NCBI GenBank assembly: GCA_030591745.1
Contig: JAUVAM010000069.1
Coordinates: forward strand, 1-9,566
DNA: 9,566 nt
Reading direction: 5' to 3'
Origin: Deltaproteobacteria bacterium
GTDB lineage: Bacteria > Myxococcota > B64-G9
Every line of letters begins with the position of its first letter. Position 1 is the stretch's first letter. The notes beneath the pieces are model-generated. The model ran no database searches and had not been told where the DNA came from. It saw nothing but the letters and a program-made list of their open reading frames with translations. A program made the position numbers and the translations under genes. Below are positions 1 through 6,505 of this stretch, piece after piece.

Positions 1-171
1 CTGAAGGGTTCCATGTCCAACCGCATTTATTTTTCCCTGGTGGGGCCCATCTTTTTCATCATCACCCACGACCTTTTCGTGTACAGGTACAGCGACTGGG
101 GCTATGGGGTGGCGTCGGATTTGACCTTCGGTTTGAGCTACAACGCCCAGACCTCGGTCCAAACTTTTTAA
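1..171 (+). CDS. C-terminal fragment of an unidentified protein (possible outer-membrane beta-barrel)
   Basis: The reading frame is open from the first base to the TAA at 169-171 and gives 56 residues; the start lies upstream of the window. I do not recognise the family. The tail is rich in aromatic and small residues, has a hydrophobic patch (VGPIFFII, residues 14-21 of the fragment), and ends in a run of alternating polar and apolar residues closing with Phe. A C-terminal Phe after a beta-prone stretch is typical of the last strand of outer-membrane beta-barrels, but 56 residues are too few to prove it. It ends 23 bases before the phosphoglycerate mutase start, with no terminator visible between, so the two are probably co-transcribed. 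Confidence 0.55.
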   Translation: MKGSMSNRIYFSLVGPIFFIITHDLFVYRYSDWGYGVASDLTFGLSYNAQTSVQTF

Positions 172-194
172 GCCCTTCTGAAACGGAGAATCAC

Positions 195-1415
195 ATGAAC
201 TTGGATTTCCTTTCCGACCTGGCGGTTGAAGCGAAGAGCAAGGTGGTCTTGGTGGTTTTGGACGGTGTTGGTGGTTTGCCCGGGCCAGAGGGAAAGACGT
301 CCCTGGAGGCGGCCAAGACGCCCAATTTGGATGACTTCGCCCGGCGGGGCGTTTCCGGTTTTCACGATCCGGTGGCCACGGGCATCACCCCGGGCTCGGG
401 CCCCGCGCATATCGGTCTGTTCGGTTACGATCCCATCAACATGGTCATCGGCCGAGGCGTACTGGATACGGCGGGCACGAGTTTTGAGTTCAAGGCCGGG
501 GATTTGGCCTCCCGGCTGAATTTCGCCACCCTGGCCGCTGACGGCACGGTGGCGGATCGACGGGCGGGTCGTATCCCCGACGAAGAGGGTAAGCGCGTGC
601 TGGCTAAGCTGGCTGCGCAGATTAGGGAAATCGATGGAGTCGAGGTGCTCTGGCAGCATGTCAAGGAGTACCGGGCGGCGGTCATCTTCCGTGGCAAGAA
701 ACTGGATGGTCGGCTTTTGGATTCGGACCCTCAGAAAGTGGGCAAGAAGCCATTGGAAGTGGTACCCGCCGAAGACGAGCCCAGTCCCGAGGCCACGGAG
801 GCCGCTGGTCTGGCCAACAAGCTCATCGCCCTGGCCAAAGAGGTGTTGTCCGATGAGCCCAAGGCCAACTTCATCATGATGCGAGGCTTCGACGTCTACG
901 AGCCCTTGCCCAATTTTTGCGAGCTGTATAAGTGGCGGGCTTTGGCCGTGGCCGCCTACCCCATGTACAAGGGCGTATCCAAGCTTTGCGGCATGCGGGT
1001 CATCGAAGAAGGTCAAAGCAGTCTGGAAGACGAGTTCGCCATCGCGGAACGCGAACTTGCCAATACGGACTTCATGTTTTTTCATGTGAAGAAGACCGAT
1101 TCGGCCGGTGAGGATGGCAACTTTGAGGCCAAGGTGAAAGTCATCGAGCACTTTGACGCGCTGCTGCCTCGTCTGGAGGCCTTGAAGCCGGACGTGCTGC
1201 TCATCACCGGCGACCACTCCACCCCTTGCTCCATGAAAGCCCATTCCTGGCATCCGGTGCCGGTATGCCTGGTGGCCGACACGGCCAGGGTGGATGCGGT
1301 GAACAGCTTCGGCGAGACCGCTTTCATCGCCGGGGGGCTTGGCCGGGTACATTCCACGGAACTGATGCCATTAATGCTGGCCCATGCCGGCCGCCTTCGG
1401 AAGTTCGGGGCTTGA
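195..1415 (+). CDS. apgM: 2,3-bisphosphoglycerate-independent phosphoglycerate mutase, archaeal type (ApgM)
   Basis: Interconverts 3-phosphoglycerate and 2-phosphoglycerate in glycolysis and gluconeogenesis, in the cytosol. At 406 residues it matches the short ApgM family of the alkaline phosphatase superfamily, not the roughly 510-residue GpmI. Visible motifs: the N-terminal metal site VVLVVLDG with Asp23; TPGSGPAH with the presumed phospho-acceptor Ser68, followed by GLFGYDP; a KKTDSAGEDG segment near residues 300-309; and TGDHSTP with Asp340-His341, then His350 and His353 in a KAHSWHPVP block. These are metal and catalytic positions of the superfamily. The GSGPxH form (not GSDTAH) is what I associate with bacterial members of ApgM. 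A GGAG at 185-188, six bases before the ATG, supports the start. Distant relatives annotated as homoserine kinase-like are less likely given the motif set. Confidence 0.92.
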   Translation: MNLDFLSDLAVEAKSKVVLVVLDGVGGLPGPEGKTSLEAAKTPNLDDFARRGVSGFHDPVATGITPGSGPAHIGLFGYDPINMVIGRGVLDTAGTSFEFKAGDLASRLNFATLAADGTVADRRAGRIPDEEGKRVLAKLAAQIREIDGVEVLWQHVKEYRAAVIFRGKKLDGRLLDSDPQKVGKKPLEVVPAEDEPSPEATEAAGLANKLIALAKEVLSDEPKANFIMMRGFDVYEPLPNFCELYKWRALAVAAYPMYKGVSKLCGMRVIEEGQSSLEDEFAIAERELANTDFMFFHVKKTDSAGEDGNFEAKVKVIEHFDALLPRLEALKPDVLLITGDHSTPCSMKAHSWHPVPVCLVADTARVDAVNSFGETAFIAGGLGRVHSTELMPLMLAHAGRLRKFGA

Positions 1416-1427
1416 GGGGGATACGTG

Positions 1428-2249
1428 ATGCGAACTCTATTGATTATCACAGGCGCGCTTGTTTGCTTGTCCGGATGTTCCGACGACGGCGGTTGCACCA
1501 CCGATTCGGATTGCGATACCGGCTTCGTTTGCGAGGAGAGCATCTGTGTGCAGGAAATCGATGATGTGACCATGATGGAGGTTGCCGCGGGCCCCTTCAT
1601 GATGGGCTGTAATGAGGCCGAAGACACGGCTTGTGATCCGGACGAACTGCCTTACCACGAGGTCACGCTGTCGACTTACGAGATTGACGTACGAGAGGTG
1701 ACCCAGGCGCGCTATCAGGCCTGTGTCGACGTGGGCGGCTGCTCCGCGCCCGGCACGGACGCGAGTTGCAATTGGGATCCTGTTGGCCGGGCCGATCACC
1801 CGGTGGGCTGCGTCTCTTGGGACCAGGCCAACGTGTACTGCACCTATGTGGGCAAGAGACTGCCCTCGGAGGCGGAGTGGGAGAAGGCCGCCCGCGGAGC
1901 GACCGGTTTGGTCTACCCCTGGGGCAACTCGGCCCCGGATTGTTTGAAAGCGAATTTTGGAGATTGTCTCGGCGACAGCGCTCCGGTGGGCAGCCACACG
2001 GAGGGAAACAGCCCTTACGGTGCCGAGGATATGGCCGGCAATTTGTACGAATGGGTCAACGACTACTACGCCGTCGCTTATTACGAAAGCAGCCCCTCGG
2101 ATGATCCCACGGGGCCCACCAGCGGAGACAACCGGGTCATGCGCGGCGGTGCCTTTGGGTACGAGATACAGTACATGCGCGCATCAAACCGCGGTGCCAA
2201 TCCGCAGACGGCCTCCTTCTCTCCGCTGGGCTTCCGCTGCGCCAAGTAG
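1428..2249 (+). CDS. Lipoprotein with Cys-rich knot and FGE/SUMF1-like (formylglycine-generating-enzyme-like) domain
   Basis: A predicted exported lipoprotein of 273 residues. The signal peptide is short (MRTLL then a hydrophobic run) and ends in the lipobox LSG-Cys17. Residues 23-40 form a small knot with Cys23, Cys29, Cys35 and Cys40 around the words DSDC and GFVC, a pattern common in secreted proteins of Myxococcota-like bacteria. Residues about 47-273 are an FGE-sulfatase (SUMF1/EgtB-type) domain: VAAGPFMMGC, VTQARYQAC, HPVGCVSWDQA, RLPSEAEWEKAARG, YPWGN, DMAGNLYEWV, RVMRGGAFG and the terminal GFRCAK. The two copper-binding catalytic Cys of true FGE are replaced (Tyr245 and Met250 by my alignment), so it should not make formylglycine. 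It more likely has a binding or structural role at the envelope. The ATG at 1428 follows GAGGGGG (1414-1420) with good spacing; a GTG at 1425 is a less likely start. It begins 12 bases after apgM and is probably in the same operon. Confidence 0.88.
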   Translation: MRTLLIITGALVCLSGCSDDGGCTTDSDCDTGFVCEESICVQEIDDVTMMEVAAGPFMMGCNEAEDTACDPDELPYHEVTLSTYEIDVREVTQARYQACVDVGGCSAPGTDASCNWDPVGRADHPVGCVSWDQANVYCTYVGKRLPSEAEWEKAARGATGLVYPWGNSAPDCLKANFGDCLGDSAPVGSHTEGNSPYGAEDMAGNLYEWVNDYYAVAYYESSPSDDPTGPTSGDNRVMRGGAFGYEIQYMRASNRGANPQTASFSPLGFRCAK

Positions 2250-2259
2250 ACTTAGACCT

Positions 2260-3369
2260 TCACGGGCAATAGGGGTAGGGGATGTCCGGAAAGTTCAACC
2301 CCAGGTTCTGATCGATTCCTCGTGCGGCGAAGACGTCTTTGACGAGGTCCTCGTTCGCGCCTCCGTTTAATTCCTGATCCGTCTCGATCAAAAGTTGCAT
2401 CAGGTTCCCGGTGTCGGCTGCGGTGATTCGGTGTATGGCCAAGAACAGGGCCGGCAGGAAATTGGCCTCGCCAATGGTGGCGCGCAATTCCCAGAAGGCC
2501 CCGCTGAGGATCATGCTGGCCCAATGCGGCTCCGGCTCCTGTGGGTCTTCGTCGCGGCAGGCCGAAAAGGTCTGTGCCAATTGGGGATAGACCAGATCGA
2601 TGGCGTCCGCCTCCATGCGGCCCAACAAGATCTCGCAATACTCGCCCTTGGTGATGATGTCTTCCGGCGCGCGATTGTTGTTTTGCAGGTCGCGATCGAA
2701 GCCCGGCCACTCGCTGGGTTCGATCACGCTGTCGGCGGTGAAGCAGGCCGCCAGAAAGTCGGCCATGGCTTCGTGGATCAGGCTGTTGGCGATGTTGCGG
2801 TTCAGCGAGAAGACCAGGTGGTGGCCGAACTCGTGCATGGCCACGTCCATGTTCATCGAGTTGCCCGAGAAACCCTGCATGCCCAGTTCGAGCGAGTAAC
2901 ACAGCTGCTTGCTCTCAATATCCGCCCGGTCGTAGTTAAGTTTCACCTCATTGGAGCGGATCATCTCGATCGTTGTGCCGTATTCATCATCCGGTAAAAG
3001 AAAGCCCATCATCCAATTGGCCATATGACTAACCGCGTAATACGCCTCCACCTGACTCAGTCGCTCATCCTCCAGATCATAAAAAAAGCGATGCTCATCC
3101 GAAAAGGCCGCCTCGCCCCGAGAGGCCGTAACCGAAACAAGAAAGTAACCGCTCAAGGATCCATCACCATCCAAACAAGGTATATCCCGTTCGGAAAGTT
3201 CTCCCGGATCCGAACCACGCCAAACCAAGCCCCGCCCAGTAACATACTCACCAGGACAAAGCAGAGGCCCCTCATCCTGCAACCGCCCACTGGAATCCGA
3301 CCCACCCTCACAACCCAAAGCCAAAAGGCCGAAAATCACGAAAAGGAACATGTTCATCTTTTTGACCAT
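2260..3369 (-). CDS. Lipoprotein with gluzincin-type zinc metalloprotease signature
   Basis: A 369-residue predicted exported lipoprotein. The N-terminus MVKKMNMF plus a hydrophobic core ends in lipobox LALG-Cys20. The central block carries HEFGHH with zinc ligands His179 and His183 and general base Glu180, followed by HEAMADFLA with Glu200 and Asp204. This HExxH...ExxxD arrangement is that of gluzincins (thermolysin, fungalysin and relatives), with Glu200 as the third ligand. A preceding aromatic segment (VEAYYAVSHMANWM, 107-120) resembles the region before the active site in M36/M4-like enzymes. The exact peptidase family is not clear to me. The Glu lies 17 residues after the second His, close to but not identical with the thermolysin spacing. 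Expected role: hydrolysis of proteins or peptides at the cell envelope. No strong Shine-Dalgarno precedes the ATG; Met5 or Met7 are alternative starts, but the Lys pair supports Met1. Wobble-base use changes along the gene (see findings). Confidence 0.85.
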   Translation of the reverse strand: MVKKMNMFLFVIFGLLALGCEGGSDSSGRLQDEGPLLCPGEYVTGRGLVWRGSDPGELSERDIPCLDGDGSLSGYFLVSVTASRGEAAFSDEHRFFYDLEDERLSQVEAYYAVSHMANWMMGFLLPDDEYGTTIEMIRSNEVKLNYDRADIESKQLCYSLELGMQGFSGNSMNMDVAMHEFGHHLVFSLNRNIANSLIHEAMADFLAACFTADSVIEPSEWPGFDRDLQNNNRAPEDIITKGEYCEILLGRMEADAIDLVYPQLAQTFSACRDEDPQEPEPHWASMILSGAFWELRATIGEANFLPALFLAIHRITAADTGNLMQLLIETDQELNGGANEDLVKDVFAARGIDQNLGLNFPDIPYPYCP

Positions 3370-3489
3370 GAAGAAAACAAGCAGGATTCACAAGAAAGGT
3401 CAAGAGCCAAAGGCAGCGCCCGAGCGGTTGCATTCTGGTTGGTACTGTTGTAGCTTTTTTCAACACTTAGGCCTCAGGGTGCCAATTTT
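3370..3489. promoter_or_regulatory. Divergent intergenic region between the metalloprotease lipoprotein and lon
   Basis: These 120 bases separate two divergently transcribed genes and should hold both promoters. For lon, a weak sigma70-like pair is TTGCAT (3428-3433) and TAGCTT (3451-3456) with a 17-base spacer; the -10 match is poor. AGGG at 3476-3479 is a weak, slightly distant Shine-Dalgarno for the lon ATG at 3490. A 12-base palindrome with one mismatched pair, CTTAGGCCTCAG (3466-3477), lies just upstream of lon and could be an operator. On the minus strand a TTGACC near 3400 could be a -35 for the protease gene, but I see no convincing -10. There is no CIRCE element and no clear sigma32-type promoter. 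Confidence 0.4.
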
Positions 3490-5835
3490 ATGACTTCTAC
3501 TTTTGAGGAATACGACCAGCTGGATATCCCGGAGGATCTGCCTGTCTTGCCTGTGCGGGACATGGTGGTCTTTCCCGATATGATTGCGCCTTTGTTTGTG
3601 GGGCGTGAGCTTTCCTTGGGTGCCGTGGAGAAGGCCTTGAGCGGTCAGCGCTTGGTTATGCTGGCTACCCAGCGCCATGTCACCGACGAGAACCCGCGGG
3701 CCGAAGATCTTTTTGATGTGGGCACGGTGGGCCTGGTGGTGCGGATGCGCCGCCTGCCCGACGATCGCTTGAAGATTTTGGTGCAGGGTCTGCGCAAGGC
3801 TCGCATCGACAGCATGGTCCAAGAGCGGCCTTATTTTGCGGCCCGGGTGCGTCCCATCGTGGACCTGCCTTTGGATGAATTGAGCGTCGAGACCGAGGCG
3901 CTCATGCGCTCTTTGAAGGACAAACTGCACAATTATAGTGCCACCAGCGAGCAGTTCGGCCCGGATGTGCTTCGGGCCCTGGAGGGGCTGAAGGATCCGG
4001 GGCGTTTGGCTGATTTGACCGCCGCCAACCTGGCTTTGCCGGTGGCGGCCGGGCAGGAGGTGCTTGAACTGCCGGATCCGGTCAAGCGTCTGCGCAAGGT
4101 CATTGAACACCTGATGCACGAATTGGAAGTCAACAGCACCCGTTCGCGTATCGAAACCCGGATGAAGGATTCTTTGGGAGAGGCCCGACGCGAGTTCTAC
4201 CTGCGCGAACAGATGAAGCAAATTCGCAGCGAACTGGGCGAGGTGGCCGAGGATGACACGGCCGAGCTGGAGCGTCACCTCCGGCAGGCAGGCCTGCCCG
4301 AGGCGGTGCAAGCCGAGGCGGACAAGCAACTCAAGCGCCTGCTGCGCATGAGTCCGGAGAGTTCCGAGGCGGCCACCCTGCGGACTTACCTCGAGTGGCT
4401 GGGCGACATGCCCTGGAAAGCGCCGCCCACGGACAAGGTTGATTTGGCCCGCTCCCTGGCCATTTTGGACGAGGACCATTTGGGCCTGGAACAGGCCAAG
4501 GATCGGGTCATCGAGCATCTGGCCGTGCGCAAGCTCAACCCGGACAGCCCGGCACCGATTCTTTGTTTCGTCGGGCCGCCCGGCGTGGGCAAGACCTCTC
4601 TTGGCCAATCCATCGCCCGGGCCCTGGATCGGCCTTTTGGGCGCATCGCCCTGGGTGGCGTACGAGACGAGGCGGAGATCCGTGGCCATCGGCGTACCTA
4701 TGTGGGCGCCATGCCAGGCCGCATCGCCCAGGCCATTAAGCAGGCGGGCGCCGTCAACCCGGTCCTGGTTTTGGACGAAGTGGACAAGATAGGCCGCGAC
4801 ATGCGCGGAGATCCCACGGCGGCCCTGTTGGAGGTTTTGGACCCCGAGCAAAACCATGCCTTCGTCGATCACTATTTGAATGTGCCGATCGATTTGAGCA
4901 AGGTGCTTTTTGTCACGACGGCCAACAGGGTGGACACCATCCCGCCGGCCTTGCTGGATCGAATGGAAGTCATCGAATTGTCCGGCTACACGCCGGAAGA
5001 GAAGAAAGCCATCGCCGGGCGCTTTCTCTTGCCGCGGCAGCGAACTCGCTGCGGGCTCGAAGAAGCCCAGGTAGAGCTCAGCCCGGAGACTTTGGACTGG
5101 CTTGTCGAACGCTACACCCAGGAGGCTGGCCTGAGGCAGCTCGAGCAGGTCTTGGGCCGGATTTGCCGCAAGGTCGCGCGACAGGTGGGCGAAGGCAAGG
5201 AGTTGGGTCTTTTTGAGGCCGCAAGCCTGGCTGAGCTTCTGGGTCCGACCATGCACCGGCCCCTGGAGTGCTTGAAAGAAGACGTCGTGGGTGTCGTCCA
5301 TGGTCTGGCCTGGACACCGGCCGGTGGACAGGTGTTGCAGGTGGAGGCCGCGCGCATGCGGGGCTCCGGTCGCTTGATTTTGACCGGGCAATTGGGTGAG
5401 GTGATGAAAGAGTCGGCCCAGACCGCCTTGAGCCACGTTCGTTCTTTGGAGGAAGGGCTCAGCCTGTTGCCTGCCTTCTTCGATTCGGCCGACCTGCATA
5501 TTCACGTGCCGGCCGGTGCCATCCCCAAAGATGGGCCTTCGGCCGGCTTGGCCATGGGTGTGGCCCTTGTGTCATTGGCCTCGGATCGACCGGTACGACG
5601 CCGGGTGGCCATGACCGGTGAGATTACTTTGCGCGGACGGATCTTGCCGGTGGGCGGCGTGCGTGAGAAGATTCTCGCGGCCAATCGGGCAGGATTGACA
5701 GAGGTGGTTTTGCCCGAACAGAACGCTGAAGACCTGAGTCTCTTGCCTGCGGCCATACGCGAAGGAATGGAGATTCACCTGGTGGCGACCTTGGAGCAGG
5801 CCCTGGAATTGGCCCTTGAGAAAGGGAGTGCCTGA
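3490..5835 (+). CDS. lon: ATP-dependent Lon protease (LonA type)
   Basis: A cytosolic AAA+ serine protease that unfolds and degrades misfolded and specific regulatory proteins as a hexamer. The length of 781 residues is close to the 784 of E. coli Lon. Domains in order: LON N-terminal substrate-binding domain (about 15-210, starting LPVLPVRDMVVFPDM), a coiled helical linker (about 210-310, containing REFYLREQMKQIRSELG), AAA+ module (about 320-585) with Walker A GPPGVGKTS (Lys368) and Walker B VLVLDEVDK (Asp429, Glu430) and an LLDRMEVIELSGYT sensor/arginine-finger region, then the Lon protease domain with catalytic Ser684 in KDGPSAG and Lys727 in VGGVREKI. The Ser-Lys dyad spacing of 43 equals that of E. 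coli (679/722). All key residues are present, so it should be active. It heads the plus-strand cluster and ends 4 bases before the GTPase start. Confidence 0.97.
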   Translation: MTSTFEEYDQLDIPEDLPVLPVRDMVVFPDMIAPLFVGRELSLGAVEKALSGQRLVMLATQRHVTDENPRAEDLFDVGTVGLVVRMRRLPDDRLKILVQGLRKARIDSMVQERPYFAARVRPIVDLPLDELSVETEALMRSLKDKLHNYSATSEQFGPDVLRALEGLKDPGRLADLTAANLALPVAAGQEVLELPDPVKRLRKVIEHLMHELEVNSTRSRIETRMKDSLGEARREFYLREQMKQIRSELGEVAEDDTAELERHLRQAGLPEAVQAEADKQLKRLLRMSPESSEAATLRTYLEWLGDMPWKAPPTDKVDLARSLAILDEDHLGLEQAKDRVIEHLAVRKLNPDSPAPILCFVGPPGVGKTSLGQSIARALDRPFGRIALGGVRDEAEIRGHRRTYVGAMPGRIAQAIKQAGAVNPVLVLDEVDKIGRDMRGDPTAALLEVLDPEQNHAFVDHYLNVPIDLSKVLFVTTANRVDTIPPALLDRMEVIELSGYTPEEKKAIAGRFLLPRQRTRCGLEEAQVELSPETLDWLVERYTQEAGLRQLEQVLGRICRKVARQVGEGKELGLFEAASLAELLGPTMHRPLECLKEDVVGVVHGLAWTPAGGQVLQVEAARMRGSGRLILTGQLGEVMKESAQTALSHVRSLEEGLSLLPAFFDSADLHIHVPAGAIPKDGPSAGLAMGVALVSLASDRPVRRRVAMTGEITLRGRILPVGGVREKILAANRAGLTEVVLPEQNAEDLSLLPAAIREGMEIHLVATLEQALELALEKGSA

Positions 5836-5839
5836 GCAC

Positions 5840-6505
5840 ATGGTTCAGATTAACTTGGAACATCGCGAAATCACGTTCAAGATTGTCTATTACGGACCTG
5901 CCTTGTCGGGCAAGACGACCAATCTGCAGGCTGTCCATGAATTGATGAAAGAGGAGGCTCGCGGCCGTCTGATGGTGCTGGACACGGCCAATGACAGGAC
6001 TCTGTTTTTCGATCTCATGCCGGTGTTTTTCAAGAGCCGATCAGGCTTTACTGTCAAAGTTAAGCTCTTCACCGTGCCGGGACAGGTCATGCACAACTCC
6101 ACCCGGCGAATTGTTTTGCAGGGTGCCGACGGGGTGGCTTTCATCGCCGATTCCCAAATCGATCAAACCAAGAACAACAACGATTCTTGGCGCGATTTGC
6201 TCGAAAACATGAAGATCAACGGGCTGGATCCGGAGCGGATTCCGGTCGTGATCCAGTTTAATAAGCGAGACCTGGAGAAAGTACGCCCAGACGAGGAGCT
6301 GGATGACGTGGCCAAGCGGGGAGGCGAGTCTATTTACAAGGCCTCGGCCATCCGTGGCGAGGGCGTCTTGGAGACATTGGAAGGCTTGCTGCGCCTGAGC
6401 TGGCGCAACCTGGACAATCTATACAAGTTGGGAGAGAAGCTGGATTTGGAGGAGGACGAGTTCATCGACAACTTGTTGCACAAGGGCAGTGGGGGTGAGT
6501 CATGA
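5840..6505 (+). CDS. MglA-like Ras-superfamily small GTPase
   Basis: A 221-residue cytosolic GTPase that aligns almost without gaps to Myxococcus xanthus MglA over its first 145 residues. Seen: P-loop GPALSGKTT (residues 19-27, Lys25), switch I NDRTLFFD with Arg53, the MglA-type TVPGQ switch II with Gln82 in place of the usual DxxG, and NKRD (Asn141, Lys142, Asp144) for guanine recognition. In M. xanthus, MglA-GTP marks the leading pole and drives gliding and type IV pilus motility, with MglB as its GAP; the role here is inferred. Oddities: Ala21 replaces the Gly equivalent to Ras Gly12, and an acidic C-terminal extension of about 30 residues (SWRNLDNLYKLGEKLDLEEDEF) goes beyond MglA. No roadblock-type MglB gene is in the window. 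The ATG at 5840 begins the conserved N-terminus; an upstream in-frame ATG at 5816 would overlap lon and adds only 8 unconserved residues. AGGGAG at 5823-5828 inside lon is the likely ribosome site. Confidence 0.9.
   Translation: MVQINLEHREITFKIVYYGPALSGKTTNLQAVHELMKEEARGRLMVLDTANDRTLFFDLMPVFFKSRSGFTVKVKLFTVPGQVMHNSTRRIVLQGADGVAFIADSQIDQTKNNNDSWRDLLENMKINGLDPERIPVVIQFNKRDLEKVRPDEELDDVAKRGGESIYKASAIRGEGVLETLEGLLRLSWRNLDNLYKLGEKLDLEEDEFIDNLLHKGSGGES

Noticed and set aside
168..1352. 394-codon open frame on the minus strand opposite apgM
   Set aside because: A shadow of the ApgM reading frame: no known motif, and apgM has all its catalytic motifs and a good ribosome site.
3025..3453. 142-codon plus-strand frame running into the intergenic region before lon
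   Set aside because: It overlaps antisense the signal peptide and N-terminus of the metalloprotease lipoprotein. Its product is basic and low in complexity with no motif; it arises from the A+C-rich plus strand there.
3400..3489. CIRCE element or sigma32-type heat-shock promoter before lon
   Set aside because: No TTAGCACTC/GAGTGCTAA pair and no CTTGAA plus CCCCAT-like boxes at suitable spacing were found.
3460..5505. 681-codon open frame on the minus strand opposite lon
   Set aside because: It lies wholly antisense to an intact, fully motif-bearing Lon protease. The translation is a repetitive Gln/His/Gly/Leu-rich product with no recognisable domain, as expected from GC-biased codons read backwards.
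5816..5839. Upstream ATG as the true start of the GTPase
   Set aside because: It would place the start inside lon and add eight residues not found in MglA. The ATG at 5840 begins exactly where homology to MglA begins.
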